DNA of 64,000 nt from Pseudomonas fluorescens (GCF_001307275.1 NZ_CP012831.1:682001-746000); one strand, 5' to 3'; shown: positions 1-11,947, counted from the first letter of the stretch. Made by a program: numbers and translations. Notes: generated by a model not told the origin, from the letters alone.

Positions 1-59
1 TTTCCCTTGCACGCGGGAACACCCATCGAGAACACCCCCTGACACTTGGAGTGACTGCA

Positions 60-3008
60 ATGCCCAGCGCACCGCGTCCGGACAAACGCCGGTTTCCCCT
101 GCATGTCCACATCAGCGTGATGTTTACCCTGCTTTTGTTGTTGACCGGGGTGGTGCTGGGTATTTTCAACTACCGGCAAACCACGCAAATCATCCTGTCC
201 AGCAGTGAACAACTGTTCAACCGCATTGAACAGGAGGTGCGCCTGGACTTGTATGACACCTACGAACCCATCCGCCACCTGCTGAGCCTGCTGGCCGACT
301 ACCCGGCAACACGCACGCCGCAGATGGCGCAACGCCTGGCCCTGCTCGTGCCCTTCAGCCAGGCATTGCGGGACAACCCGAACCTGGCGTCGTTGTACCT
401 GGGCGATCAGCGCGGCAATTTCCTGATGGTCCGGCCATTGCGCACCCCGGCCCTGAAAACCGCCCTGCGGGCCCCCGCCGAGGCGGCCTATCAGGTCTGG
501 ACCGTGGAGCGGGCCACCGAGCAGGGCCCGGTCCACTCCCAGTCGCTGTTCTACGACGAGACCCTGACGCTCATCGATCGCCGGGACATGGCCGACGAAA
601 CCTACGATCCGCGCAGCCGTGGCTGGTTTCGCAGCGCCGTCGGCAGCGCCGGGCAGATCACCACCGAGCCCTACGTTTTCTTCTCCACGCATAACGTCGG
701 CACCACCCTCGCCCGGCGCAGCGGCGAGCAGGCAGTCATCGGCGCCGACCTGACCCTGGCAGCCCTGTCCCAGACCCTGGCCAAGCACAAGGTGACCACC
801 GGCACCGAGATCGTGTTGCTCGATCCCAAGGGCAACGCCGTGGGTTATCCCGACAGCGACCGGCTGCTCGCCGACGCCCGGTCGGCGCGCCTGATCAAGG
901 CCCGCGACCTCAACCCGGCCATCGCCGCCGTCCTCGACGACAACACTGATACGACCCGACTGGAAGCGGCCGGACGCCAGTGGATCGTGTCGCGTAGCCA
1001 CATGCAGGAAGGCGGGCCCCAAGGCCTGGAACTGGCGCTGCTGGTGCCTGAGGATGAACTGCTGGACAACGCTTATCGCATGCGCTGGCAAGGTGCGCTC
1101 ATCACCCTGGCCACCCTGCTGCTGTGCCTGCCCCTGGGCTGGCTGACGTCCAGGATCCTGGTCAAGCCCTTGCGCGAACTGGTGCAGGAGGCCGACGCCA
1201 TTCGCAGCTTTGACTTCAACTACCCGGTGTCCCGCCGCTCCCCGGTACTGGAGGTCGATCAGTTGAGCGTCTCGATGGCACGCATGAAAGAGACCCTGGC
1301 AAGTTTCTTTGAAATCACCGCCAGCCTGCGCGCCGAAACCCGCTTCGCCCCGTTGCTGGAACGCATGTTGTTCGAAACCGTGAAAATCGGCCAGGCCCAG
1401 GCCGGCCTGATCTACCTGCGCGAGAACGACGAAAATCGGCTCAAGCCCTATGGGCTGGTGATCGATGGAACCCCCAGGGACCTCGCCGCCTTCAAACTGC
1501 GCAGTCATGAGCTACAAGCGGGCGACAGCCCGCAATGGCTCCAACAACTGGTCATCGCGGACAATCTCGTGACCTCCCTGGGCTTCGAGCAGGCGGCCGA
1601 CCTGCAAGGCATCCTGCAGGCACTGGACTCGCCTCGGGTCCACCTGATCGGCATCCGCCTGCGCAATCGCCATCAGGAAACCGTCGGCGTATTGGTGTTG
1701 CTGATCACCGACAGCGGCACCGAAGCAGACCTGGAAAAACTCCAGCCCGACCGCATCGCCTTCCTCCAAGCCGTGTCCGGCGCCGCCACCGTGAGCATCG
1801 AGGGCCAGCGCCTGCAAGCCAAGCAAAAGCAGCTACTGGACGCCTTCATCCAACTGCTGGCCGGCGCGATCGATGCCAAGAGCCCCTACACCGGCGGCCA
1901 TTGCCAGCGGGTGCCGGTCCTGACCCTGATGCTCGCCCAGGCCGCCGCTGCCAGCCAGGCCCCGGCGTTCAGCGCCTACCGGCCCACGGAGGATGAATGG
2001 GAAGCCCTGCACATCGCCGCCTGGCTGCACGATTGCGGCAAGGTCACCACCCCCGAATACGTCGTCGACAAAGCCACCAAACTGGAAACCCTGAACGACC
2101 GGATCCACGAGATACGCACCCGTTTCGAAGTACTCAAGCGCGACGCCTGGGTCGATTACTGGCAGGCCGTGGCAAACGGCGGCGAATCGTCATCCCTGGC
2201 GCGACAGCGTGACGCGACATTAACGGCACTGGATGACGACTTTGCTTTCGTCGCCCGCTGCAACCTGGGCTCCGAAGCCATGGCCGAGGCCGATCTGCAA
2301 CGCCTGCAACACATCGCGCAACGCCCGTGGAGCCGGACCCTCGATGACCGCCTGGGGGTTTCCTGGGAAGAAAACCGACGCCAGGCCCGTACGCCCAAGC
2401 CGACACTGCCGGCCACCGAGCAGCTGTTGGCGGACAAGCCCGAACACTTGTTCGAGCGCCACGCAGCCGAGCTGATCCCGGCGGACAACCCGTGGGGCTT
2501 CCAGCTCGATGTGCCGGCCTGGAAATACAACCGCGGCGAGCTCTACAACCTGAGCATCACGCGAGGCACGCTGACGCGCGAGGAACGCTACGTCATCAAT
2601 CATCACATGGTGCAGACGATCCTGATGCTCAGTCAGTTGCCCTTCCCTAGCCACCTGAACAACGTGGCGGAGATCGCCGGCGGTCATCACGAGAAAATGG
2701 ACGGCAGCGGTTACCCCAAGCGCCTCAAACGCGAGGAAATGAGCCTGCCGGCACGGATGATGGCCATCGCCGACATTTTCGAAGCACTGACGGCGGCCGA
2801 CCGGCCCTACAAGAAAGCCAAGACGCTGAGCGAGGCCCTGGGCATCATGGCCACCATGTGCCGCGACGCCCATATCGATCCCGAGCTGTTCTGGCTGTTC
2901 ATCGAAGAAAAGATCTACCTGGGCTACGCCGAGCAGTTCCTCGCCCCGCACCAGATCGATGAGGTCGACCCCGACAGCCTGTTGGTCAAGGCCGGGCTGA
3001 AGGCATGA
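60..3008 (+). CDS. Membrane HD-GYP c-di-GMP phosphodiesterase with periplasmic sensor, HAMP and GAF
   Basis: Predicted 982-aa inner-membrane signalling protein that would hydrolyse cyclic di-GMP. A first membrane segment lies near residues 17-36, then a periplasmic sensor of about 300 residues (Cache-like by architecture), a second membrane segment at about 345-366, a HAMP linker, a GAF-like region (about 430-590) and a C-terminal HD-GYP domain. The metal-site motif HDCGK is near residue 657 and HHEKMDGSGYP near 876, so the catalytic set looks intact. A long insertion separates the two motifs. ATG at 60 is preferred to GTG at 51 because GGAG lies about 8 bases before it. The ligand is unknown. 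Confidence 0.88.
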   Translation: MPSAPRPDKRRFPLHVHISVMFTLLLLLTGVVLGIFNYRQTTQIILSSSEQLFNRIEQEVRLDLYDTYEPIRHLLSLLADYPATRTPQMAQRLALLVPFSQALRDNPNLASLYLGDQRGNFLMVRPLRTPALKTALRAPAEAAYQVWTVERATEQGPVHSQSLFYDETLTLIDRRDMADETYDPRSRGWFRSAVGSAGQITTEPYVFFSTHNVGTTLARRSGEQAVIGADLTLAALSQTLAKHKVTTGTEIVLLDPKGNAVGYPDSDRLLADARSARLIKARDLNPAIAAVLDDNTDTTRLEAAGRQWIVSRSHMQEGGPQGLELALLVPEDELLDNAYRMRWQGALITLATLLLCLPLGWLTSRILVKPLRELVQEADAIRSFDFNYPVSRRSPVLEVDQLSVSMARMKETLASFFEITASLRAETRFAPLLERMLFETVKIGQAQAGLIYLRENDENRLKPYGLVIDGTPRDLAAFKLRSHELQAGDSPQWLQQLVIADNLVTSLGFEQAADLQGILQALDSPRVHLIGIRLRNRHQETVGVLVLLITDSGTEADLEKLQPDRIAFLQAVSGAATVSIEGQRLQAKQKQLLDAFIQLLAGAIDAKSPYTGGHCQRVPVLTLMLAQAAAASQAPAFSAYRPTEDEWEALHIAAWLHDCGKVTTPEYVVDKATKLETLNDRIHEIRTRFEVLKRDAWVDYWQAVANGGESSSLARQRDATLTALDDDFAFVARCNLGSEAMAEADLQRLQHIAQRPWSRTLDDRLGVSWEENRRQARTPKPTLPATEQLLADKPEHLFERHAAELIPADNPWGFQLDVPAWKYNRGELYNLSITRGTLTREERYVINHHMVQTILMLSQLPFPSHLNNVAEIAGGHHEKMDGSGYPKRLKREEMSLPARMMAIADIFEALTAADRPYKKAKTLSEALGIMATMCRDAHIDPELFWLFIEEKIYLGYAEQFLAPHQIDEVDPDSLLVKAGLKA

Positions 3009-3491
3009 TCAGCAATCCGTCAGGCGCAGGAATATCGCAGCCAATGCTTCAATGCCAGCTTGATCATGCTCGGTAAAACGCGCCAGTTTCGGACTGTCCA
3101 GGTCAAGCACGCCGATCAGGCGCCCGTCCTTGACCAGCGGCACCACCAGTTCACTGTTCGACGCGCTGTCGCAGGCGATGTGTCCGGCGAAGGCATGGAC
3201 ATCTTCGACGCGCTGGGTCTGCCGGGTCGCTGCCGCCGTGCCACACACGCCACGGCCAAAGGGAATCCGCACACAGGCGATCTGGCCCTGGAACGGTCCC
3301 AGGACCAGCTCTTCGTTGCGATTGAGGTAGAAGCCGGCCCAGTTCAAGTCGTCCAGCTGACTGGACAGGAAGGCCGAGAACTGCGCGGCGTTGGCGATGA
3401 AGTCACGTTCATCGGCCAGCAAGGATTCCAACTGTGCCGATAACAAGTCGTAGCCATCGAGGCCAACACCGCTGCCCTTCAAATCGATCAT
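3009..3491 (-). CDS. msrC: Free methionine-(R)-sulfoxide reductase (GAF-domain fRMsr, YebR type)
   Basis: Single-GAF cytosolic enzyme of 160 aa that reduces free Met-R-sulfoxide using thioredoxin. The three cysteines have the family spacing: two are 10 residues apart (ACVRIPFGRGVCG) and the third, in HIACD, is 24 further on, as in E. coli YebR Cys84/94/118. The ATG at 3491 overlaps the stop of the upstream ATPase gene (ATGA), which argues for translational coupling and against the longer frame that starts at 3548. Peroxide and methionine repair genes (gpx, msrB) lie 4-5 kb away. Confidence 0.88.
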   Translation of the reverse strand: MIDLKGSGVGLDGYDLLSAQLESLLADERDFIANAAQFSAFLSSQLDDLNWAGFYLNRNEELVLGPFQGQIACVRIPFGRGVCGTAAATRQTQRVEDVHAFAGHIACDSASNSELVVPLVKDGRLIGVLDLDSPKLARFTEHDQAGIEALAAIFLRLTDC

Positions 3492-4378
3492 GCCTTGTGC
3501 TCCAACAATTTCAGGCCTACCCAATAACGGGCAAACTGATAAGCGCAACGTCCGTTGCGGTTGCCGCGACCGGTTGCCCAGCGCACCGCCAGCACATCCA
3601 GCGCTTCGTCGCGCTGCCAGGCCAGCCCGGCCTTGGCCGCCAGTTCACCGATCCAGTGCTCCACGACGTTGAGGAAATGTTCTTGGGTAAACGGATAAAA
3701 CGACAGCCACAAGCCGAAGCGGTCGGACAAGGCAATCTTGTCCTCCACCGCTTCGCTGGGATGAAGTTCACCGTCGACCCGTTTCCAGTTCTCGTTGTCG
3801 CTCTCCTTTTCCGGCACCAGGTGCCGGCGATTGGAAGTGGCATACAGCAGCACGTTGTCCGGCGCCTGTTCCAAGGAGCCATCCAACACACTCTTGAGCA
3901 CGCGGTAATCGCCTTCGCCGGACTCGAACGACAAGTCATCGCAGAACAACACGAAGCGCTGCGGCAGTTTCGCAACCTGCTCGACCACCCGGGGCAGATC
4001 AGCCAGGTGATCGCGTTCGATCTCGATCAACCGCAGGCCATGCGAGGCATGTTCGGCCAACAGGGCGCGCACCAGGGACGACTTGCCGGTACCACGCGAG
4101 CCCCAGAGCAAGGCATGGTTGGCGGGCATGCCATCGAGGAACTGCCGGGTGTTGCGGCCCAGCTGTTCGACCTGGCGATCCACGCCGATCAGGTCCGACA
4201 GGCGCATGTCGAGGCTGACGTGCAGCGGCAACAGGTAGCCACTGCGGCCGTCACGCTGCCAGCGGGCGGCCAGGGTCTGGGTCCAATCGATGGCGGGCCG
4301 GGGCGCCGGCAGCAAAGGCTCGATCCGGGCCAGCACGGCATCGGCACGCTCAAGAAAAGCATTCAATCGCGAGTCCAC
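3488..4378 (-). CDS. AAA-type ATP-binding protein, DUF815 family
   Basis: A 296-aa predicted cytosolic P-loop ATPase. The Walker A motif is GSRGTGKSS and an acidic hydrophobic Walker B-like strand (VLFCDDLSF) follows about 70 residues later, which is the DUF815 (PF05673) layout. No cellular role is established for this family to my knowledge. I chose GTG at 4378 because GAGGAAAAG sits just upstream, and the reading frame before it is not protein-like. It is coupled by a 4-base overlap to the msrC-type gene, and its promoter faces the SagS-like kinase gene. Confidence 0.8.
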   Translation of the reverse strand: MDSRLNAFLERADAVLARIEPLLPAPRPAIDWTQTLAARWQRDGRSGYLLPLHVSLDMRLSDLIGVDRQVEQLGRNTRQFLDGMPANHALLWGSRGTGKSSLVRALLAEHASHGLRLIEIERDHLADLPRVVEQVAKLPQRFVLFCDDLSFESGEGDYRVLKSVLDGSLEQAPDNVLLYATSNRRHLVPEKESDNENWKRVDGELHPSEAVEDKIALSDRFGLWLSFYPFTQEHFLNVVEHWIGELAAKAGLAWQRDEALDVLAVRWATGRGNRNGRCAYQFARYWVGLKLLEHKA

Positions 4379-4526
4379 GTCTTTTCCTCGGACAGGTTCA
4401 CAGTAATGATGGCGCTCCAACAACGAAACGCCTTATCCAATGGCGGGTCTACTTCACACAATACACACCGGCCGCACCGGAATTCAGAGATGATCAGCTA
4501 TGCTTGACCGGCGAAGGGAAACGTAA

Positions 4527-6846
<2,320 letters not shown>

Positions 6847-6863
<17 letters not shown>

Positions 6864-7308
6864 TCTGGCCCAGCAGATGATCGAGACCGTCTCGCAACGC
6901 GCCCAGGCGGTCCAGATCGACCCCGCTGTCGCATAACAGGCGGGCCTTGAGCGGGCCGACCTGTTCGCGCAAAGCCCGTCCCGCAGCCGACAGGCTCAAG
7001 TGGACCTCCCGCTCGTCCCGGGCCGAACGCTGGCGTTGGACCAGGTCCAACTGTTCCAGGCGCTTGAGCAGCGGCGTCAGTGTACCGGAATCCAGCAGCA
7101 AACGGTCACCCAGGGCCTTGACCGTCGGCTGTGGCGGAGCCGTGTCCTGCCATTCCCACAACACCAGCATTGCCAGGTATTGCGGGTAGGTCAGGCCAAG
7201 CTGATCGAGCATCGGCTTGTAGCCACGGATCACCGCACGTGAAGCGGCGTACAGCTTGAAGCACAACTGGCTGTCGAGCTTCAGCGAATCGGCTGACAAG
7301 TCATTCAT
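6847..7308 (-). CDS. ospR: MarR/OhrR-family redox-sensing repressor, OspR-like
   Basis: A 153-aa winged-helix regulator of the organic-peroxide sensing branch. The N-terminal sensing cysteine is Cys16 (LDSQLCFKLY) and a second cysteine, Cys126, sits where two-cysteine OhrR proteins have their resolving residue. The ATG at 7308 overlaps the gpx stop (ATGA), so the two genes form one operon. In P. aeruginosa the equivalent pair is OspR and the glutathione peroxidase PA2826, which OspR represses. The 3' end overlaps the end of the convergent sagS gene by 17 bases. Confidence 0.85.
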
Positions 7309-7790
7309 TTGAGCAGTGCTTCGATCTCGCCGGTCAGGTCCTGGGGCTTGGTGGTCGGGGCAAACCGCTTGACCACCTGACCGTCCTTGCCGATCAGGAA
7401 CTTGGTGAAATTCCACTTGATGCCTTTGGACCCCAGCACGCCGGGTGCACGCTGTTTAAGCTGGACGAACAGCGGATGGGCGTTGGCGCCGTTGACTTCG
7501 ATTTTCTTGAACAGCGGAAAGCTCACGCCGAAGTTCAGCTCGCAGAACTCGGTGATCGCCCCTTCATTGCCCGGCTCCTGCTTGCCGAACTGATTGCAGG
7601 GAAAGCCCAGCACCACCAGGCCCTGGTCCTTGTAGGTCTGCCACAACGCTTCAAGTCCCTTGTATTGCGGGGTGAACCCGCACTGGCTGGCCGTGTTGAC
7701 CACCAGCACGGCCTTGCCGGCGAAATCGGCGAGGGTCTTTTGCTCACCCTTGATGGTGGTGCACGGGATGCTCAGCAGGTTGTCGCTCAT
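7305..7790 (-). CDS. gpx: Glutathione peroxidase family thiol peroxidase
   Basis: A 161-aa thioredoxin-fold peroxidase. The peroxidatic cysteine is in NTASQCGFTPQY, with the conserved FPCNQFG and WNFTKFL blocks that supply the Gln and Trp/Asn of the active site. Bacterial members usually use thioredoxin rather than glutathione. It is the promoter-proximal gene of a two-gene operon with ospR. A palindrome AATTG-N4-CAATT lies about 50 bases upstream and is a reasonable OspR operator. Confidence 0.93.
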   Translation of the reverse strand: MSDNLLSIPCTTIKGEQKTLADFAGKAVLVVNTASQCGFTPQYKGLEALWQTYKDQGLVVLGFPCNQFGKQEPGNEGAITEFCELNFGVSFPLFKKIEVNGANAHPLFVQLKQRAPGVLGSKGIKWNFTKFLIGKDGQVVKRFAPTTKPQDLTGEIEALLK

Positions 7791-7837
7791 GGCAAGGCTC
7801 CAGTTAAAGGTTGGAGGCTGAAGATAGCGATCAATTG

Positions 7838-7851
7838 AATTGTGTGCAATT
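7838..7851. promoter_or_regulatory. Candidate OspR/OhrR operator upstream of gpx-ospR
   Basis: Perfect inverted repeat AATTG-TGTG-CAATT, in an AT-rich stretch 48-61 bases before the gpx start. OhrR-family operators are AATT-rich palindromes, and autoregulated marR-type operons normally carry one here. Binding is inferred, not shown. Confidence 0.5.
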
Positions 7852-7881
7852 TAATAATTGGAACCACCGACGCCGAGAACT

Positions 7882-7966
7882 GTGGGAGCAAGGCTTGCCC
7901 GCGATCAAAGCGCTGCGGTCTGTCAGAAATCAAGCTGCCTGTATCGCGAGCAAGCTTTGCTCCCAC
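7882..7966. repeat. REPIN, class A, GTGGGAG-out orientation
   Basis: Two diverged inverted REP copies (GTGGGAGCAAGGCTTGCCCGC and its mirror ending GCTCCCAC) separated by about 45 bases. It lies between the 3' end of msrB and the gpx promoter. Confidence 0.8.
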
Positions 7967-7976
7967 AACTTACTGG

Positions 7977-8372
7977 TTAGTCGCGGGGCACGAGATCCAG
8001 GCACACCGAGTTGATGCAGTACCGCAACCCCGTGGGCGGCGGGCCGTCGGGGAAGACGTGGCCCAGGTGGGCATCGCATTTGGCGCAGACCACCTCGGTG
8101 CGAATCATGCCGTGGCTGACGTCCCGCACCTCCACCACCGCGCTGCCTTCGATCGGCGCGTAGAAACTCGGCCAGCCACAGCCCGAATCGAATTTGGTCT
8201 GCGAATCGAACAACGGCTCGTTGCAGCAGATGCAGTGATACACGCCGTCAGTCTTGGTGGCGTTGTATTTACCGGAGAAGGGCCGTTCGGTGCCCTTCAA
8301 CCGACAGACGTTGTACTGCTCCGGGTCGAGCATGGCGCGCCATTCCTCAAGGGTTTTTTCCAACTTTTCCAT
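7977..8372 (-). CDS. msrB: Peptide methionine-(R)-S-oxide reductase MsrB
   Basis: A 131-aa repair enzyme for protein-bound Met-R-sulfoxide. Two CxxC pairs (CICC and CAKC) form the structural zinc site and the catalytic cysteine is in [13 protein letters not shown] 8372 is chosen because GAGGTAGGA lies just upstream and the protein then begins as the family does ([11 protein letters not shown]). Upstream codons run through a terminator-like hairpin and are not coding. It is separated from gpx by a REPIN. Confidence 0.94.
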   Translation of the reverse strand: MEKLEKTLEEWRAMLDPEQYNVCRLKGTERPFSGKYNATKTDGVYHCICCNEPLFDSQTKFDSGCGWPSFYAPIEGSAVVEVRDVSHGMIRTEVVCAKCDAHLGHVFPDGPPPTGLRYCINSVCLDLVPRD

Positions 8373-8390
8373 CGTCCTACCTCGGCAATT

Positions 8391-8427
8391 GAAAAAGCCC
8401 GATCCGACGCTTTTCCGCAGATCGGGC
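8391..8427 (-). terminator. Intrinsic-terminator-like hairpin in the msrB leader
   Basis: Read on the minus strand, GCCCGATC and GATCGGGC form an 8-bp GC-rich stem with a 15-nt loop followed by TTTTT, ending about 19 bases before the msrB ATG. It would terminate any minus-strand transcript that starts between msrB and alaA. Confidence 0.65.
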
Positions 8428-8593
8428 GGCACGTATGATTGCGCCTCGTCAGACGCCAGTCTGGCAGTCACGTCATGCGCATTCAAACGGATTGTGGCGC
8501 CTATACCGCGTCAGGCCTGGGCACAGACGCAGGATTCCCAGTTACGGTAGCTCATACGCCGCCTGGATCGTTCATTTTCGGGAACACATCGCC

Positions 8594-9805
8594 ATGCAGG
8601 TCAGCAAATCGAACAAGCTCGCCAACGTCTGCTACGACATTCGCGGCCCGGTGCTCAAGCACGCCAAACGCCTGGAAGAGGAAGGTCATCGCATCCTCAA
8701 GCTGAACATCGGCAACCCGGCACCCTTTGGTTTCGAAGCGCCCGATGAAATCCTCCAGGACGTCATCCGCAACCTGCCGACCGCCCAGGGCTACAGCGAC
8801 TCCAAGGGCCTGTTCAGTGCGCGCAAGGCCGTGATGCAGTATTACCAGCAGAAGCAGGTCGAAGGGATCGGCATCGAGGACATCTACCTGGGCAATGGCG
8901 TGTCCGAGCTGATCGTGATGTCCATGCAGGCCCTGCTCAACAACGGCGACGAAGTGCTGGTACCGGCACCGGACTATCCGCTGTGGACCGCCGCGGTGAG
9001 CCTGTCCGGCGGCAACCCGGTGCATTACCTGTGCGACGAACAGGCCAACTGGTTTCCCGACCTGGCGGACATCAAGGCCAAGATCACGCCCAATACCAAG
9101 GCACTGGTGATCATCAACCCGAACAACCCGACCGGCGCCGTGTACTCCCGGGAAGTGCTGCTGGGCATGCTGGAACTGGCCCGCCAGCACAACCTGGTGG
9201 TGTTCTCCGACGAGATCTACGACAAGATCCTCTACGACGACGCCGTGCACGTGTGCACCGCATCCCTGGCGCCGGACCTGCTGTGCCTGACCTTCAACGG
9301 CCTGTCCAAGTCCTATCGGGTCGCCGGTTTCCGCTCCGGCTGGATCGCCATCTCCGGGCCCAAGCACCATGCCCAGAGCTACATCGAAGGCATCGACATG
9401 CTGGCCAACATGCGCCTGTGTGCCAACGTGCCGAGCCAGCATGCGATCCAGACGGCGCTGGGCGGCTACCAGAGCATCAACGACCTGGTCCTGCCCCAGG
9501 GCCGGCTGCTGGAACAGCGCAATCGCACTTGGGAATTGCTCAACGACATTCCCGGCGTCAGTTGTGTCAAGCCGATGGGCGCGCTGTATGCCTTCCCACG
9601 GATCGACCCGAAGGTCTGCCCGATCCACAACGATGAAAAGTTCGTCCTCGACCTGCTGCTGTCCGAGAAGCTGCTGGTGGTCCAGGGTACGGCGTTCAAC
9701 TGGCCATGGCCGGACCACTTCCGCGTCGTGACCCTGCCGCGGGTCGATGACCTCGACCAGGCCATTGGCCGGATCGGCAACTTCCTCAAGTCCTACCGTC
9801 AATAA
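8594..9805 (+). CDS. alaA: Alanine/glutamate-pyruvate aminotransferase AlaA
   Basis: A 403-aa fold-type I PLP aminotransferase, the length of E. coli AlaA, making alanine from pyruvate and glutamate. The PLP lysine is in FNGLSKSYRVAGFRSGW, the cofactor-contacting block is NPNNPTGAVY, and the Asp/Tyr of the cofactor site is in VFSDEIYDKILYDD. ATG 8594 gives the family N-terminus MQVSKSNKLANVCYDIRG; upstream codons are unrelated. It is divergent from msrB. Confidence 0.93.
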   Translation: MQVSKSNKLANVCYDIRGPVLKHAKRLEEEGHRILKLNIGNPAPFGFEAPDEILQDVIRNLPTAQGYSDSKGLFSARKAVMQYYQQKQVEGIGIEDIYLGNGVSELIVMSMQALLNNGDEVLVPAPDYPLWTAAVSLSGGNPVHYLCDEQANWFPDLADIKAKITPNTKALVIINPNNPTGAVYSREVLLGMLELARQHNLVVFSDEIYDKILYDDAVHVCTASLAPDLLCLTFNGLSKSYRVAGFRSGWIAISGPKHHAQSYIEGIDMLANMRLCANVPSQHAIQTALGGYQSINDLVLPQGRLLEQRNRTWELLNDIPGVSCVKPMGALYAFPRIDPKVCPIHNDEKFVLDLLLSEKLLVVQGTAFNWPWPDHFRVVTLPRVDDLDQAIGRIGNFLKSYRQ

Positions 9806-10033
9806 GCCGGGCGGCGTGCGGGGCGTCCTCACCTCGCACGCTGTTTGATTCAGCAACATATCCGTTCCGTCGACTTCGTCGGGTCTTCTACACTAGGGAT
9901 TGGACGGTCAACGTGCATCTGGGCTCAACGTTCACGGGGGGCAGGCAGCGTATTTCTTTTCCCTGGTCACTTTCAGAAAAGTCTTTCAAACATTTAGGAC
10001 GCCTGTAGGACACAGTTTGAAATAGTCGGCGAG
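9806..10033. other. Intergenic region before htpX
   Basis: No gene or REP is seen here. The only structure noted is a spaced inverted repeat TTTCAAAC (9984-9991) and GTTTGAAA (10015-10022), just upstream of the htpX promoter. No clear terminator for alaA was found. Confidence 0.5.
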
Positions 10034-10062
10034 TTGAATAGCCTGCGGCAGCACCTTATATA
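10034..10062 (+). promoter_or_regulatory. Predicted sigma-70 promoter of htpX
   Basis: TTGAAT (10034-10039), a 17-bp spacer, and TATATA (10057-10062) sit about 45 bases before the htpX ATG. I looked for a sigma-32 match because htpX is a stress gene and did not find correct spacing. Confidence 0.65.
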
Positions 10063-10107
10063 CCCCGCATAACGCTACATCTTTAGCATGAGGAGACTTT
10101 CACAACC

Positions 10108-10995
10108 ATGATGCGCATCCTGCTGTTCTTGGCCACTAACCTGGCGGTCGTGCTGATTGCCAGCATCACCCTGAGCCTCTTTGGCTTCAACGGGTTCATG
10201 GCGGCCAATGGGGTTGACCTCAACCTCAATCAGCTGCTGATCTTCTGTGCGGTGTTCGGTTTCGCCGGTTCCCTGTTCTCGCTGTTCATCTCCAAGTGGA
10301 TGGCGAAGATGAGCACCGGTACCCAGATCATCAGCCAGCCGCGCACGCGTCACGAACAATGGCTGCTGCAGACCGTCGAGCAGTTGTCCCGCGAAGCCGG
10401 TATCAAGATGCCGGAAGTCGGTATCTTCCCGGCCTACGAGGCCAACGCCTTCGCCACCGGCTGGAACAAGAACGACGCCCTGGTCGCCGTCAGCCAGGGT
10501 CTGCTCGAACGGTTCTCGCCCGATGAAGTCAAGGCCGTGCTGGCCCACGAGATCGGCCACGTCGCCAACGGCGACATGGTGACCCTGGCGCTGATCCAGG
10601 GCGTGGTGAACACCTTCGTGATGTTCTTCGCCCGGATCATCGGTAATTTCGTCGACAAGGTGATCTTCAAGAACGAAGAAGGCCAGGGTATCGCCTACTA
10701 CGTGGCGACGATCTTCGCCGAGCTGGTACTGGGCATCCTCGCCAGCGCCATCGTCATGTGGTTCTCGCGCAAGCGCGAGTTCCGCGCCGACGACGCCGGT
10801 GCACGCCTGGCCGGCACCAGCGCCATGATCGGCGCCCTGCAACGCCTGCGCGCCGAGCAAGGCCTGCCGGTGCACATGCCAGATACCCTGAATGCCTTTG
10901 GCATCAACGGTGGCATCAAGCAGGGCCTGGCACGCATGTTCATGAGCCACCCGCCGCTGGAAGAGCGTATCGACGCACTGCGTCGTCGCGGCTGA
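10108..10995 (+). CDS. htpX: Membrane zinc metalloprotease HtpX
   Basis: A 295-aa M48-family inner-membrane protease that degrades misfolded membrane proteins. Two N-terminal membrane segments (about 5-28 and 35-58) precede the zinc motif HEIGH ([12 protein letters not shown]). The third ligand Glu lies in [11 protein letters not shown] after two more hydrophobic stretches. AGGAG is at 10091. A promoter lies upstream and a terminator directly downstream, so it is monocistronic. Confidence 0.95.
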   Translation: MMRILLFLATNLAVVLIASITLSLFGFNGFMAANGVDLNLNQLLIFCAVFGFAGSLFSLFISKWMAKMSTGTQIISQPRTRHEQWLLQTVEQLSREAGIKMPEVGIFPAYEANAFATGWNKNDALVAVSQGLLERFSPDEVKAVLAHEIGHVANGDMVTLALIQGVVNTFVMFFARIIGNFVDKVIFKNEEGQGIAYYVATIFAELVLGILASAIVMWFSRKREFRADDAGARLAGTSAMIGALQRLRAEQGLPVHMPDTLNAFGINGGIKQGLARMFMSHPPLEERIDALRRRG

Positions 10996-11013
10996 CAGGT
11001 TCGAGCGTCAAGA

Positions 11014-11041
11014 AAAGCCCGCAGAGATGTGGGCTTTTTTT
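11014..11041 (+). terminator. htpX rho-independent terminator
   Basis: AAAGCCC-GCAGAGATGT-GGGCTTT followed by a T tract, 19 bases after the htpX stop. Confidence 0.85.
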
Positions 11042-11075
11042 GTCTGCAGGTCTATGAGCTGTCAGGTCTGGCGTC

Positions 11076-11167
11076 ATCGCGAGCAAGCTCGCTCCCACAG
11101 GAATCTTCGGTGGACGCAGACTCTTTATTCACTGCCGATCAACTGTGGGAGCGAGCTTGCTCGCGAT
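11076..11167. repeat. REPIN, class A, CGCGA-out orientation
   Basis: ATCGCGAGCAAGCTCGCTCCCAC-type copy and its inverted partner, 46 bases apart, between htpX and the convergent tpm gene. Confidence 0.9.
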
Positions 11168-11190
11168 GGCGCCAGCATAGACGCACAGCA

Positions 11191-11844
11191 TCAACGACTG
11201 GAAATCCGATACACCCGCTCATCCAGCCGCGTCACACCCGCCTGCAAGAACTTCCAGCTTTCCCCCAGCACATCCTGCTCCTGCAGGACCTCCAGCCGCC
11301 AGGCATCCCCCAGCAGCCGCTGCACCTCATCGTTTCCCACGGAGAAAGGCGGGCCAGGCATTTCATCCTGGTTGTAATCCAAGGTAATCAACAACCCGAC
11401 GCCGTTGGGCAAGATCCTCTGCAGATGAGCCGCATACTGCTCCCGCATCGGCGCCGGCAAGGCGATCAGCGCCGCGCGGTCGTACAATGCCGTGCAATCG
11501 GCCACATCCTCCCGGTCCAGGGCAAAGAAATCACCGCAGCGAATCTCGATATCAGCCGCACGAAAGACCTTGAATACGCCCTCCTCGCTCACGCTCGGCT
11601 CAAGCTGATGCTCAAGGAAAAAATCGGTTGCGGCTTTTTCCGACAATTCCACGCCCAACACCGAATAGCCCTGATGGGCAAGCCACAGCAGATCCAGGCT
11701 TTTGCCACACAACGGCACCAGCACTCGACTGCCCCGTTCCAACCCCAGTTGCGGCCAGAAATGCTGCAGGTAGGGGTTCACCTCCGGCAAATGAAAACCG
11801 ATCTGGTTCGATGACCAGCGCTTGTGCCAAAACTCGGGCTCCAT
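11191..11844 (-). CDS. tpm: Thiopurine S-methyltransferase
   Basis: A 217-aa SAM-dependent methyltransferase. The N-terminus [10 protein letters not shown] is typical of bacterial TPMT. The SAM site includes [15 protein letters not shown] and a GVELSEKA strand end. Family members methylate thiopurines and, in pseudomonads, selenium and tellurium species, giving volatile or less toxic products. It is divergent from the dioxygenase gene with a short AT-rich spacer, and a REPIN follows its 3' end. Confidence 0.92.
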   Translation of the reverse strand: MEPEFWHKRWSSNQIGFHLPEVNPYLQHFWPQLGLERGSRVLVPLCGKSLDLLWLAHQGYSVLGVELSEKAATDFFLEHQLEPSVSEEGVFKVFRAADIEIRCGDFFALDREDVADCTALYDRAALIALPAPMREQYAAHLQRILPNGVGLLITLDYNQDEMPGPPFSVGNDEVQRLLGDAWRLEVLQEQDVLGESWKFLQAGVTRLDERVYRISSR

Positions 11845-11947
11845 GATTCACTCCAAAAATTCGATCAAAACGCGCTAAAACTTATATTAGATTTAGATCA
11901 TAGACCTGACGGAAGATGAGCCCATCTTAACGCTCAGGAGTCCGTTC

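Noticed and set aside
10034..10070. Sigma-32 heat-shock promoter at htpX
   Set aside because: TTGAA and CCCC elements exist, but their spacing (about 24 bases) is too long; a sigma-70 pair with 17-bp spacing fits better.
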